IMG/VR virus record: IMGVR_UViG_3300034050_000569
Span: 1-28,949 of that record
Reading direction: 5' to 3' (one strand)
Source of the DNA: a virus
DNA length: 28,949 bases
This document shows, in pieces, positions 1 through 7,970 of this stretch (the stretch's first letter is position 1; each line of letters opens with the position of its first letter). The notes beneath the pieces are model-generated. The model had not been told where the DNA came from and ran no database searches. It saw nothing but the letters and a program-made list of their open reading frames with translations. The position numbers and the translations under genes are program-made.

Positions 1-27
1 TCAGGCTCAGTTAAAGACAGACTAGAA

Positions 28-71
28 CAAGCTAATTTCAAGCTAATTTTAAGCTAAGAACAAGCTAAACA
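28..71. repeat. Four 11-bp direct repeats before the first gene
   Basis: Four consecutive 11-bp units (28-38, 39-49, 50-60, 61-71) share the core AAGCTAA; the first two are identical (CAAGCTAATTT). The spacing is close to one helical turn, so every core lies on the same DNA face, and the array ends 2 nt before the ATG at 74. This suits a protein-binding array such as an operator. The adjacent gene encodes a protein with two tandem HTH units, which makes autoregulation a reasonable guess, but nothing in the sequence proves it. Confidence 0.75.
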
Positions 72-73
72 CC

Positions 74-601
74 ATGAAGGACAAACCATTATCAAGACAA
101 CGCCTGCACCAGCTCAACATGAAAAGGCTAAACAGGTGCGGATCGTGCGGTAAAAAAATGCACCCAGTTCTGCAAACCTGCGCTCCGTGCATGGAGAAAA
201 GCAATTTGCGAACAAGAGAGAGAAAAGGCTATAATGCCAAAGTCCATGGGGGGCCGGGCAGACCAAGGAAATGCCTAGACGAAACAGGCACTCAAGCAGT
301 TAGCGAGGTTATCATAATAATGTCAAAAGCCGACTACACTTTAAGTGATCGCGAGCTATCTTATTCTTTGGGTGTTAGTGAAAACACTGTCAGAAAGTAC
401 CGTAAGCTTTACGGACAGGACGCAGTGATTGCAGACAAGAGAGATCCTGCATCCATCATGGCCAACGCGGATTATTCCCTCACTGATAAAGAACTGGTTT
501 ACTTCTTACGGATATGCAAGCCCACCGTTGAGAAGTACCGAAAAATCTACGCTCCGCACACGGTGAAACCGCCCCGGCCATACATTAGGAAGGCCAAGTA
601 A
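74..601 (+). CDS. DNA-binding protein: zinc ribbon, AT-hook and two tandem HTH units
   Basis: 175 aa. Residues 22-39 carry two CxxC pairs (CGSC and CAPC), a zinc-ribbon pattern. GRPRK at 62-66 is an AT-hook-like motif. Two homologous units follow at about 83-114 and 129-160, each of the form AdY(T/S)L(S/T)D(R/K)EL...(T)V.KYRK(L/I)Y, an exact 46-residue period and a helix-turn-helix pattern with a basic recognition helix. It is therefore probably a DNA-binding regulator or replication accessory factor. It heads the replication operon and lies just after the 11-bp repeat array, which could be its operator. No good Shine-Dalgarno is visible; the ATG at 74 is the first in frame. I do not recognise a named family for the whole protein. 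Confidence 0.8.
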   Translation: MKDKPLSRQRLHQLNMKRLNRCGSCGKKMHPVLQTCAPCMEKSNLRTRERKGYNAKVHGGPGRPRKCLDETGTQAVSEVIIIMSKADYTLSDRELSYSLGVSENTVRKYRKLYGQDAVIADKRDPASIMANADYSLTDKELVYFLRICKPTVEKYRKIYAPHTVKPPRPYIRKAK

Positions 602-646
602 ATTTTCTCTCCCAAACCAAACAAAAACCAGAACATACACAAACCT

Positions 647-1408
647 ATGAGTAGTCTTATTTTAAGCAATACGTCAAAAGGGCAGTTTGCGCCACACCCG
701 GAAACAGACGGGTTCATTAAAGCAGTCATCGTCGATGTGACCCCACCGAAGATGATGACCACTAAGTTCGGGGACAAGAACGTTTTCAAACTCGTTTATG
801 AGACCGAACACGTAGACACCAACGGGCGCGCTGGCCTTATGTTCTCAGTGCCTTACAGCCTGAGCCTGCATGAGAAATCATCGTTCCGCCGCGATCTAAA
901 AGCCATTCGCGGCAAGGAGTTGACCGCAGCAGAAGAAAAGCAATTCGACGTAGAGGCCATCTTGCTAGGCTTTCCCGTCCAGATCATCGTCATGCACGAG
1001 GCCAAAGAAGACCGGGTGTATGCCAAGATCAGCCTAATTAAGCCAGACAAGTCTGACGCCCCATACAAGCCGTCCGGCGTTTATGTCCGCGTCAAAGACC
1101 GCGAGGAGAAAGAGGCTGGGGGAACCTATCGCACCGCATCATCCGCGCCCGCAGTCGACGACGAACCGACTGGCCGAGAAGATTGGCAGAAGGTCAAGGT
1201 CCACGTAGGTAAATACGAGGGACAAGAACTCGGTGACTTGCCAAGAGAAGGCGTCCAAGATCTGCACTCAAAGTGGGTGCCAAGCCTGCATGGAGAAAAA
1301 CTCAAGGCTGCCGACAAACGCCTGATGGCCGCCGTGGCAGAAGCCATGGTTGAGATGGAAGAAGATGCCAAGCGAGCAGCAACCATGACGCAAGGAGGCT
1401 TGTTTTGA
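647..1408 (+). CDS. OB/ssDNA-binding-like replication protein with ExoX-like C-terminal domain
   Basis: 253 aa. The N-terminal 140 residues are beta-rich (for example KAVIVDVTPPK, NVFKLVYETE, VQIIVMHEAK), as in phage single-stranded-DNA-binding or recombination-accessory proteins. A low-complexity linker at about 150-180 leads to a C-terminal motif at 184-210, VGKYEGQELGDLP followed by L..KW, which matches the short domain found at the C-terminus of ExoX-type exonucleases and in small phage proteins. The next gene encodes a DnaQ-like exonuclease and overlaps this one by 4 nt, so the two products probably act together on DNA ends or forks. The ssDNA-binding role is inferred from context and fold impression; the ExoX-C similarity is the better-supported part. 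Confidence 0.65.
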   Translation: MSSLILSNTSKGQFAPHPETDGFIKAVIVDVTPPKMMTTKFGDKNVFKLVYETEHVDTNGRAGLMFSVPYSLSLHEKSSFRRDLKAIRGKELTAAEEKQFDVEAILLGFPVQIIVMHEAKEDRVYAKISLIKPDKSDAPYKPSGVYVRVKDREEKEAGGTYRTASSAPAVDDEPTGREDWQKVKVHVGKYEGQELGDLPREGVQDLHSKWVPSLHGEKLKAADKRLMAAVAEAMVEMEEDAKRAATMTQGGLF

Positions 1409-2082
1409 AAACCTGCCTATTTGACATTGAGACGGGTGCTTTGCCGCTAGAACAAATCGAGCACCTCTGCCCCGAGTTTAAGGCTCCCGGCAATTACAAG
1501 GACGCGACCAAGATCGCCGAGAACATCGCCGAACAGAAGGCGACATGGATTGAGCGCGGGGCACTCTCTGCCTTAACCGGCAAGGTGCTTGCCATCGGCC
1601 TGCGCACAGACGGGGTGACCACGATCCTGCAAGATAATGACGAAGCCAAGAACCTGCGCGCATTCTGGGCGTGGCTGGAAGACCGGGTGCGGGAACGCCG
1701 CGCCGTAGTGGGATTCAACTCAAACAAGTTTGACATTCCATTCCTTACGCGCAGAAGCTGGGCGCACGGTATTGCCATCCCATCGGGTGTGTACGCCACC
1801 CGTGGATACGTAAATCAAAGCGTATTCATCGACCTCGCACTGGAATGGCAGTGCGGCGATCGGATGGAATGGGTAAAGCTCGATACCGTATGCAAGTTCT
1901 TTGGCCTCCCTGCCAAGAACGGAAGCGGCAAAGACTTTGCCAACCTGTGGGTAAACGACCGCCAGAAGGCGCTTGAGTACCTCGATAATGACATGCGCAT
2001 CACTTCACTAGTAATGCAGAGGATGCTAAGCATCACAGAAGGATCAGCGACACCAACACCGGTGGCGGCCCTCGACTACTAA
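1405..2082 (+). CDS. DnaQ/PolB-type 3'-5' exonuclease
   Basis: 225 aa. The ExoI motif FDIET (D7, E9) opens the protein, ExoII is VGFNSNKFDIPFL (N105, D110), and ExoIII is around YLDNDMRIT (Y192, D194/D196). This is the three-motif, two-metal arrangement of DEDD 3'-5' exonucleases, closest to the predicted PolB-like exonuclease family. The start is TTG at 1405, overlapping the upstream stop as TTGA. It is supported by AAGGAGG at 1392-1398, 6 nt upstream and one of the few clear Shine-Dalgarno sequences here. No polymerase is visible in the window, so it is more likely a recombination or proofreading accessory acting on phage DNA than part of a fused polymerase. Confidence 0.88.
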   Translation: MKTCLFDIETGALPLEQIEHLCPEFKAPGNYKDATKIAENIAEQKATWIERGALSALTGKVLAIGLRTDGVTTILQDNDEAKNLRAFWAWLEDRVRERRAVVGFNSNKFDIPFLTRRSWAHGIAIPSGVYATRGYVNQSVFIDLALEWQCGDRMEWVKLDTVCKFFGLPAKNGSGKDFANLWVNDRQKALEYLDNDMRITSLVMQRMLSITEGSATPTPVAALDY

Positions 2083-2087
2083 GCATT

Positions 2088-2686
2088 ATGACCATGCGAG
2101 AAATAGCGGCTGCAAACGCAGCCGCCAAGGCCCAAGAGCAGGAGGAAGCTCAAAAAAAAACATCGCCGCTCGTCATAAGAAGTTCTCCATCGGAATCGTA
2201 CAAGTCGATGGGGTTACCGACACGACCCATACAGTTCGATTCACCCCCGTCGCCCTCACCAGAAGAGCGCCTCGTCGGCACAGAGAACCTGAGCGACGTG
2301 ATCCCGAACTTCCCACCGAAGAGCACAGAGAGCGAGAAGTTGTGGCAACAAGCCTGCCTCCTTCCCCAGAGCCGGATGGGGATTATCATGGCCCATTCGA
2401 GCCAGACCGCGTGGCTCGCGTTATCGAGGCATGGGAAGCCGCCATTGCTACTATTCCCACTCCCAGTCCTCGGCCAACTGCCAACAATGCCGCTCGACCC
2501 GCAGCTCTCACCGGAACCGTAACCGCGCGAGATATTGCATGGTTTAACCAGATCAACAGACGAATGGATCTGGTGCCCGCCGAATTCTGCCCGACGTGCT
2601 ACGTCCGGTACAACCGGCAATTATGGCCGTCCTCGTGCGTGTGCACCGGGGCGGTTTCTCTTTCCTTCAAATGCCCACGACACTAA
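2088..2686 (+). CDS. Hypothetical protein read through a -1 shift at an A9 run
   Basis: The ATG at 2088 opens a helical, charged segment (MTMREIAAANAAAKAQ...), but after the run of nine A at 2152-2160 the same frame becomes unlike protein. The -1 frame after the run reads convincingly (AARHKKFSIGIVQVDGVTD onward) to the TAA at 2684-2686, with a CPTC...SSCVC cysteine pattern near the C-terminus. Joined by a -1 slip, the product is 199 aa. The stop overlaps the helicase start as TAATG, which supports the second frame as the real end of the gene. The cause could be programmed slippage, a homopolymer sequencing error or a genuine mutation. Without slippage a 144-aa protein ends at 2522. The function is unknown; it lies between exonuclease and helicase. 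Confidence 0.65.
2152..2160 (+). other. A9 slippery run (possible -1 frameshift or transcriptional slippage site)
   Basis: In the frame of the ATG at 2088 the codons are CAA AAA AAA ACA. Tandem lysine tRNAs on AAA AAA could slip one base back and still pair perfectly, and nine A also exceeds the length at which bacterial polymerases begin to slip. The protein-like frame changes exactly here. Confidence 0.55.
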
Positions 2687-4038
2687 TGACACTAGAACTT
2701 TCAAACGACACAGAACGTACCGCGATTAAGCTCGATCCATCACAGCAAGCAGCCGTCACCATTATGGAGGAAGGCAGAAATGTTTTCCTGACTGGCAATG
2801 CTGGTACTGGCAAGAGCACGGTCATCACACAATTTATTGCTGGCAGCAAACGCACGATTGATATGACGGCGACCACCGGCATTGCAGCACTCAACCTGCG
2901 CGATCAGATCTTTGAGAAGTGCGGCCTAAAGCTGAATGCCAACACCATCTACCGATGGTCAGGCATCGGCCTTGGTCCGCTAGAACATGAGAACGACGAC
3001 CAGTGCTTTGGCCGTCTCTGCGAAGAGATGAAAAAGCCACCGCTCAGCATCACAAGAGAGAAGGCATTTGACCGGATATTCTATGCAAAATGCCTCATCA
3101 TCGACGAAATCAGTATGCTGCCGGGCAAGACGTTCCAATTCTTGGAGTATCTTTGCCGGAAACTTCGGAAGAACGACATCCCGTGGGGAGGCTTGCAAGT
3201 GATTTGCGTAGGCGACTTTTTGCAGCTCCCCCCGGTGTCGAGGACCGGCAAATACGACTGGGCGTTCCAAAACTCAGCGTGGCAGCGGTCAAACTTTAAA
3301 CACGTCGTCCTCCAGCGCATCCATCGGCAAGATGACGACGTGTTCAAAGACCTTCTGAACAATGTTCGAGAAGGGCGGATACAGCCGAAGCACTCAGCCA
3401 TCCTCGCCAAGCGCGTTGCACGATTTCCCCGCGCTGACCTGCTGCGCCTGTTCACGCACAACACGCAGGTGGACCGATACAATAACATGATGCTGGAAGG
3501 GTTAGAGACGGAGGAATACGAATTGCAGATGTACTCGTCAGGTCATTCTGGATGCGAATGGATGATCAAGAATATGCTCACTCCATTCTTGCTGAAAATG
3601 AAAGTGGGGGCTCGCATGATGGTCACCGCTAATATCAGCATTCCCGGCAGTGGTGGAGCATTAAAAGCAGTCAACGGCAGCCTAGGCACTTTGACCCGAA
3701 TCAGCCTAAATCCAAACGAAGCTGAGCTGACGCTCGACTGCGGCAGAACGATTGTGCTTGAACCGTATACATGGTGGGTCGACCCAAGTGACGAAGCAAA
3801 AGGATGCGTGCGCCAACTGCCGCTAAAACTTGCATGGGCCGCCACCATCCACAAGAGCCAAGGCCTCAGCCTTGACTCCGCCCTTATCGACGTGCGCGCT
3901 ACTCGCGAGCCCGGACAGACCTACGTGGCGCTCAGCCGCGTGCGTTCACTCTCAGGATTGTTCCTCAAGGACGTATTCAAAGGCGTCTGGGTTAGCAACG
4001 AAGCCATTGAATTCACAAACCGCATTACTCAGTCATGA
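2686..4038 (+). CDS. Pif1/RecD-like SF1B DNA helicase
   Basis: 450 aa from the ATG at 2686. Walker A is GNAGTGKST (37-45), Walker B IIDEISML (D140, E141), motif III VGDFLQLPPV (175-184), motif V AATIHKSQGLSLD (385-397) and motif VI TYVALSRVRS (412-421). This set is diagnostic of the Pif1 family of 5'-3' helicases, here at the compact phage/bacterial length. An in-frame ATG exists at 2596, but the chosen start gives a TAATG overlap with the upstream gene and begins the conserved part (LDPSQQAAV) at a normal distance. The stop overlaps the primase-helicase start as ATGA, so the genes are translationally coupled. Likely role: fork or recombination-intermediate unwinding during phage replication. 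Confidence 0.93.
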   Translation: MTLELSNDTERTAIKLDPSQQAAVTIMEEGRNVFLTGNAGTGKSTVITQFIAGSKRTIDMTATTGIAALNLRDQIFEKCGLKLNANTIYRWSGIGLGPLEHENDDQCFGRLCEEMKKPPLSITREKAFDRIFYAKCLIIDEISMLPGKTFQFLEYLCRKLRKNDIPWGGLQVICVGDFLQLPPVSRTGKYDWAFQNSAWQRSNFKHVVLQRIHRQDDDVFKDLLNNVREGRIQPKHSAILAKRVARFPRADLLRLFTHNTQVDRYNNMMLEGLETEEYELQMYSSGHSGCEWMIKNMLTPFLLKMKVGARMMVTANISIPGSGGALKAVNGSLGTLTRISLNPNEAELTLDCGRTIVLEPYTWWVDPSDEAKGCVRQLPLKLAWAATIHKSQGLSLDSALIDVRATREPGQTYVALSRVRSLSGLFLKDVFKGVWVSNEAIEFTNRITQS

Positions 4039-6554
4039 TTATCAAGGAAATTACCGCGCTCGAAGAAGCCGAAGTCGCTGGCACATCACAGGCGCAAATC
4101 TCATGGTTCCCGGACGCGACATCCGTGACGCCCATTCACATCGGATCGCTCCACAAGTTCATCACGCAGTGCAAGTCCGGCACGTATCAAGATCTGGTCA
4201 TCAAGATCCGGCAGTACGCAGCCGCCTCGGACACGGCAAAGATGGGGCTTTTGAAGCGCAAACTGCCAGCCGTCACGCTCTCGTGCAGTATGGTCAGCCG
4301 CTCCAAGAATGCCCCTGTGCGCGCCCGCACCCACAGCGGGTGGTTGCAGTGCGACTTTGACGGCAAAGAGAACCTAGGCCTATTACAGGATGAAATACGG
4401 GCACGCTTGCAGGCTGATCCACATGTGGGTGCTGTGTTTGTGGGGCCAAGCGGCGTTGGTATCAAATGCGCCGTTCGTATCGACGGCAGCCAGCACCTCG
4501 CCAGCTTCGCGACCGCCAAGGAATATTTTAGGGAGGAATACGGCTTGACCATCGACAAAGCCTGCAAGGATGTGGAGCGCCTGTGCTTTGTGAGCTACGA
4601 TCCAGACGCATGGGTCAGGGAAGGCGAGACACAAGTTCTGCAAGTGACAGAGCTGGCGGAAAAGGAAACCATCCGCCCGGTTAAGCCGACACGTGAGATC
4701 ACGCCGTTCGAGGAAGACCAGCACGATATGTCCATCGAGGACGTGCGAGAAATCCTCAGCTACCTGCCAAAGCGCCCTGATTACGATACGTGGCTCCGTA
4801 TCGCCTCCGGCGTGTTCAGTGTGCTGCCACTCGCTGCCGGAGTCATGGTCCTTAATGAGTGGGCACCCGAAGAGAATCCCGGCGAATACGAGCGCAAGCA
4901 CCGAAACAGGCTAAAGAACGTGACGATTCGCACCGTCATCCATTACGCGCAGCAACACGGATTTGACGCTGGTGCCGCATCCAGACGGAAAACATGGCTG
5001 GGCCGCATCATCTTTGGTAAAGAGGATAGTGCCGCAGCACACACTGACCTGCTGGAGAGCGATCAAGAAGCACCAGAACTCAGTGAGAGCGACAAGGAGA
5101 TCATCGGAGAGTCCGACGAGCTGGACATTGAGACGATCGCCAAGTACTACGCGGAAGAACAAGTGGGCGACTCAAAGCTCTTTCGGCTCACATCCAGCAA
5201 GGATTTTTCCTATGACCCACTTTCCCAGATGTGGAGGAAGTACAATGCCGCGACCGGCCTGTGGACGAAGGATGCCATCGGCAGCAGCATCCACAATATG
5301 TCAGCACAGGTCATCGCTGGCTACCACACGCTCATCGCACACGTCGAGGCAGAAGCCAAGGCAGCCAAGAACAAGGAGGTGACCAAGAACAATGCCGCGC
5401 ACGTTCAGCACATCCGGCAACGGTGCGGCAGTTTGCAGAAGCTGCCCTACATGAATAACGTGCTGACGCTTGCCCAGCGGTTTGACGCGATGAGCCGCAA
5501 CGCCACCGAGTACGACAAGCACCGCCACCTGCTGGGATTGGCCAACGGCCTGTGCGTGGACTTTGCCAACAAGATCGTCCGCCCTACAGAACGCAGGGAC
5601 TTGATCAGCGTAGCAAGCCCGGTCGTCTACGATACTAACGCCACCTGCCCAGAGTTCGATTCATTCTTGCACCGCGCGTTTGGAGGCGATCCAGACATGA
5701 TCGACTACTGGTGGCGGATCGTGGGATACAGCATGACCGGCTTCGTCGATCACGATGCGCTCTTCTTCTGTTATGGATTGGGCGCTAACGGCAAGAGCAC
5801 GGGGCTCATGGTGCTGCGGTTCTTGCTTGGTGATCAGTTGAGCACCATGGTGGATGTGAACACGCTGCTCGGCACGAACGGCAGCGACGCCTCACTCGAC
5901 TACAAGAAATCCATGCTGGAGGGCAAACGGTTGGTGATCACTGACGAGCTGCCCGACAACAAGAAAATCAACGAGAGTATGGTCAAGGGCTTACTCGGTG
6001 GCGAGGACATCGTAGCACGTAGGCCATACGAGAAGCCGTACACGTTCAGCCCGACACACAAAATCTGGATGGTGGGCAACCACAAGCCCAAGATCTCAGG
6101 CGTTGATCACGGCATCTGGCGGCGGATTCATTTGATTCCGTGGGAAGTGACCATCCCAGCAAACGAGCGCAAACCGCGCTCGCAGATGTGGGCCACTTTC
6201 AAAGCAGAACTGCCCGGCATCCTCAACCATGCAATTGATGGGTATTTGGACTTTGAAGAACGCGGCGGCCTGTGCCCACCCGCAATGGTCAAGGCAGCCA
6301 CCGAGGAATACCGCCTCGAAGAAGACAGTCTCCAGCAGTTCGTGGCAGAACGCATCGTCGCACACAACGGCGCGCACTTCCCTATGCGCGACCTGTTCAG
6401 CGAGTACAAAGCATGGTGCTCGTCCTCCGGCGAAACATGCGTGGTCGATACCTGCAATAAGTTCACACGAACACTAAAGCAGGCGCCTTATAGCATGGAT
6501 ATTGGTTATGATTCCTACAAGGTCAATGTGCTCCACGGGCACATCCTTCGGTAG
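4035..6554 (+). CDS. Primase-helicase: VirE-N/BT4734-like, PriCT-2 and D5-like SF3 helicase domains
   Basis: 839 aa. Residues about 35-205 resemble the BT4734/VirE N-terminal (primase-like) domain, with an acidic GWLQCDFDG stretch at 102-110 and GVGIKCAVRI at 140-149. About 235-310 resembles PriCT-2 (EDVREILSYLP...YDTWLRIASG). About 480-840 is a D5_N plus superfamily 3 helicase: Walker A GLGANGKST (581-589), Walker B VITDE (634-638) and motif C KIWMVGNHKP (676-685), ending in a winged-helix-like tail. It would prime and unwind phage DNA, acting as the central replication initiator. It overlaps the Pif1 gene by 4 nt. It is the last gene of the rightward early operon, and a large inverted-repeat structure, a candidate origin or terminator, follows immediately. 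Confidence 0.92.
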   Translation: MIIKEITALEEAEVAGTSQAQISWFPDATSVTPIHIGSLHKFITQCKSGTYQDLVIKIRQYAAASDTAKMGLLKRKLPAVTLSCSMVSRSKNAPVRARTHSGWLQCDFDGKENLGLLQDEIRARLQADPHVGAVFVGPSGVGIKCAVRIDGSQHLASFATAKEYFREEYGLTIDKACKDVERLCFVSYDPDAWVREGETQVLQVTELAEKETIRPVKPTREITPFEEDQHDMSIEDVREILSYLPKRPDYDTWLRIASGVFSVLPLAAGVMVLNEWAPEENPGEYERKHRNRLKNVTIRTVIHYAQQHGFDAGAASRRKTWLGRIIFGKEDSAAAHTDLLESDQEAPELSESDKEIIGESDELDIETIAKYYAEEQVGDSKLFRLTSSKDFSYDPLSQMWRKYNAATGLWTKDAIGSSIHNMSAQVIAGYHTLIAHVEAEAKAAKNKEVTKNNAAHVQHIRQRCGSLQKLPYMNNVLTLAQRFDAMSRNATEYDKHRHLLGLANGLCVDFANKIVRPTERRDLISVASPVVYDTNATCPEFDSFLHRAFGGDPDMIDYWWRIVGYSMTGFVDHDALFFCYGLGANGKSTGLMVLRFLLGDQLSTMVDVNTLLGTNGSDASLDYKKSMLEGKRLVITDELPDNKKINESMVKGLLGGEDIVARRPYEKPYTFSPTHKIWMVGNHKPKISGVDHGIWRRIHLIPWEVTIPANERKPRSQMWATFKAELPGILNHAIDGYLDFEERGGLCPPAMVKAATEEYRLEEDSLQQFVAERIVAHNGAHFPMRDLFSEYKAWCSSSGETCVVDTCNKFTRTLKQAPYSMDIGYDSYKVNVLHGHILR

Positions 6555-6558
6555 CACT

Positions 6559-6688
6559 CCCGGTAAATCCCGGTAAACCGGTAAATGGCAGGCCAAAATC
6601 CCAACATTCTCCTTAGAGTCTAAAGACTCTTCTTCCTTTTTTAGAAAAGGTTGGGAAAAGGGGGTATGGTTTACCGGTTTACCGGGAT
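6559..6688. repeat. 19-bp perfect inverted repeat enclosing nested hairpins
   Basis: Three CCGGTAAA direct repeats (6559-6585) start 5 nt after the primase-helicase stop. The 19-bp arm at 6567-6585 is perfectly complementary to 6670-6688. Between the arms, TCCCAAC (6599-6605) pairs with GTTGGGA (6650-6656), and inside that lie two hairpins: AGAGTC-TAAA-GACTCT (6615-6630) and CCTTTT-TTAG-AAAAGG (6635-6650). The layout is a branched cruciform or RNA structure. Its place after the replication initiator gene fits a replication origin or a complex terminator. Which one cannot be decided from the sequence. Confidence 0.8.
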
Positions 6689-6788
6689 ATTAAATGCACT
6701 CCTTCTTAGTAGAATAGAAAGTCTAGTAATTCTATAACCATTTAGTTAGATTAGTGCAGTTTCACCCCTTTTTGCCATTTTGGGCGCT

Positions 6789-6843
6789 TCCGGAAAACGT
6801 CATTTCGACACGAGAGCGCCGCGATTTTCCGGAGACCTGCCTT
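6789..6843. other. Non-coding stretch with a 9-bp inverted repeat
   Basis: TCCGGAAAA (6789-6797) is the reverse complement of TTTTCCGGA (6835-6843), with 37 nt between. It lies in the 6555-6953 gap, where I see no convincing gene. The gap also holds an imperfect hairpin near 6849-6872 ending in GTGGTGCT. It could be the leader of the small basic gene at 6954. The role is unknown. Confidence 0.4.
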
Positions 6844-6953
6844 TCTAGCACGCGACCACTCCGTGGTGCTGAGATTACCGCATCCCAGCGCGCGAGGGCG
6901 AAAAACGAGCGCGCGCCAGAGCGAGCGGGCAAAGCCACAAAAACCACAAAACC

Positions 6954-7337
6954 ATGAAGACAAGCAAGACAAACAAGGCCAGAACGACGAGCGAGACGGG
7001 CAAGACCAGCAAGCCCAGCAAGGCAGGCAAGGCAGGCAAGACCAGCACAACGAGCCGGGCCAGCAAGGCAGGCAAGGAAGGCAAGGCCAAGCGCATGCAA
7101 GGGCCGCCTTACCCGCCTAAAGAATCACCAGAAGAACGGGCAGCCGGGAAGGCGGCCTTCGACCGCATCATAGAGCAAATGCGCCGCCCCATGGTGCAGT
7201 ACAGAGAGGTGATGGAACGAGCCAGAATAATAGCAGAGCAAGCGAAAGCAGTGTATGAGGCAGAAGATGCCCCCCCTATGCAGGCCGCTTCAGAAAGCGT
7301 AAAATCTGCGGGGAAGAAGGGCCGCAGAAAGCGGTAG
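6954..7337 (+). CDS. Small Lys/Ser/Ala-rich basic protein, function unknown
   Basis: 127 aa. Residues 1-48 are a low-complexity tail of Lys with Thr, Ser, Ala and Gly (KTSKPSKAGKAGKTS), encoded by near-tandem AGCAAGGCAGGC-type DNA repeats. Residues about 60-105 form a predicted amphipathic helix (AFDRIIEQMRRPMVQYREVM), and the end is basic again (GKKGRRKR). This resembles histone-H1-like or other nucleic-acid-binding tails, so DNA or RNA binding is a fair guess, not a recognised family. No clear Shine-Dalgarno is visible. The repeats also leave other frames open; this frame was chosen because its C-terminal half is protein-like. A G-quadruplex motif starts at its stop codon. Confidence 0.55.
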   Translation: MKTSKTNKARTTSETGKTSKPSKAGKAGKTSTTSRASKAGKEGKAKRMQGPPYPPKESPEERAAGKAAFDRIIEQMRRPMVQYREVMERARIIAEQAKAVYEAEDAPPMQAASESVKSAGKKGRRKR

Positions 7338-7366
7338 GGAGACAGGGAATAGTAGGGAGGCAGGGG
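7337..7366 (+). other. G-quadruplex motif
   Basis: Runs of three or four G at 7337-7339, 7345-7347, 7355-7357 and 7363-7366 are separated by loops of 5, 7 and 5 nt, which meets the usual G3+N1-7 rule on the + strand. The first G belongs to the stop codon of the preceding gene. The next 200 bases remain very purine- and G-rich. It could affect replication or transcript ends; no function is shown. Confidence 0.5.
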
Positions 7367-7769
7367 AGACAGGCGCGATTAGTGCAGGATCGGCGCAGAG
7401 AGGGGGGTAGAGGGAAGGTAGGGCGATTATGCAGGATTGATGGACGAGGAAGGCAGGGGGCATTTGCGGGGCAAGAACTGGGGGAGAGTATGGGCGGACA
7501 ATGCAGGCAGAGAGTGAGGGGGAAATGCTGGCTGAATGTGTGGCAAGATTATGGCGCCAATTCCTAAAAGGATTTGCAGGAAGCAATGCAGAACGATCCG
7601 CAAATTAGGAATAATTATTTTGCTGGATTATTTTTCACTCTAATCCGTTTGAGATATTTCATTTTCAAAGCGACTCAAAAAAAATAAATAGGCCAGCTTT
7701 TTCCTATAGGAATATCTTTTTAAGTAGCCTTTATGGGTATCTAGTCAAATGAACAGCTTTCTTAAAAAT

Positions 7770-7878
7770 GAGAATTTTCGCATTTTTGAGAATTTTCGCA
7801 TTTTTGAGAAAAACTATCAAATGTGAGAATTTTCGTATTTTTGAGAAAAGTCGCATTTTTGAGAAATTCTCATTTATT
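7770..7878. repeat. Six 18-bp tandem repeats (iteron-like)
   Basis: Units start at 7770, 7788, 7806 (degenerate, 19 bp), 7825, 7843 and 7861. The first two are identical, GAGAATTTTCGCATTTTT; the fourth has one change, and the fifth and sixth are more diverged. The array sits in an AT-rich tract with no gene, the setting typical of iterons bound by replication initiators. Short open frames through it exist only because 18 is a multiple of 3. Confidence 0.75.
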
Positions 7879-7970
7879 GGAATTTCCATCATTTGATATT
7901 GAGATTCATTCTCATTTGTTGGTCGTGTTGGTGCACAAACGAACACGTGTTCGCAATGGCGCATTTTTTT

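Noticed and set aside
2150-2620. 156-aa minus-strand open frame opposite the A9 gene
   Set aside because: It shadows the + strand gene, whose joined frames fit the operon, start and stop overlaps better.
2596-2685. Upstream ATG extension of the Pif1 helicase
   Set aside because: It overlaps the preceding gene by 91 nt; ATG 2686 gives the coupled TAATG arrangement.
6754-6957. 67-aa + strand open frame from GTG, ending ATGA at the Lys-rich gene
   Set aside because: The overlap is tempting, but the translation runs through inverted repeats and has a composition unlike its neighbours. It stays possible at low probability.
7731-7964. 77-aa minus-strand open frame over the 18-bp repeats
   Set aside because: The repeating six-residue pattern follows from the 18-bp DNA period; flanking residues are not protein-like.
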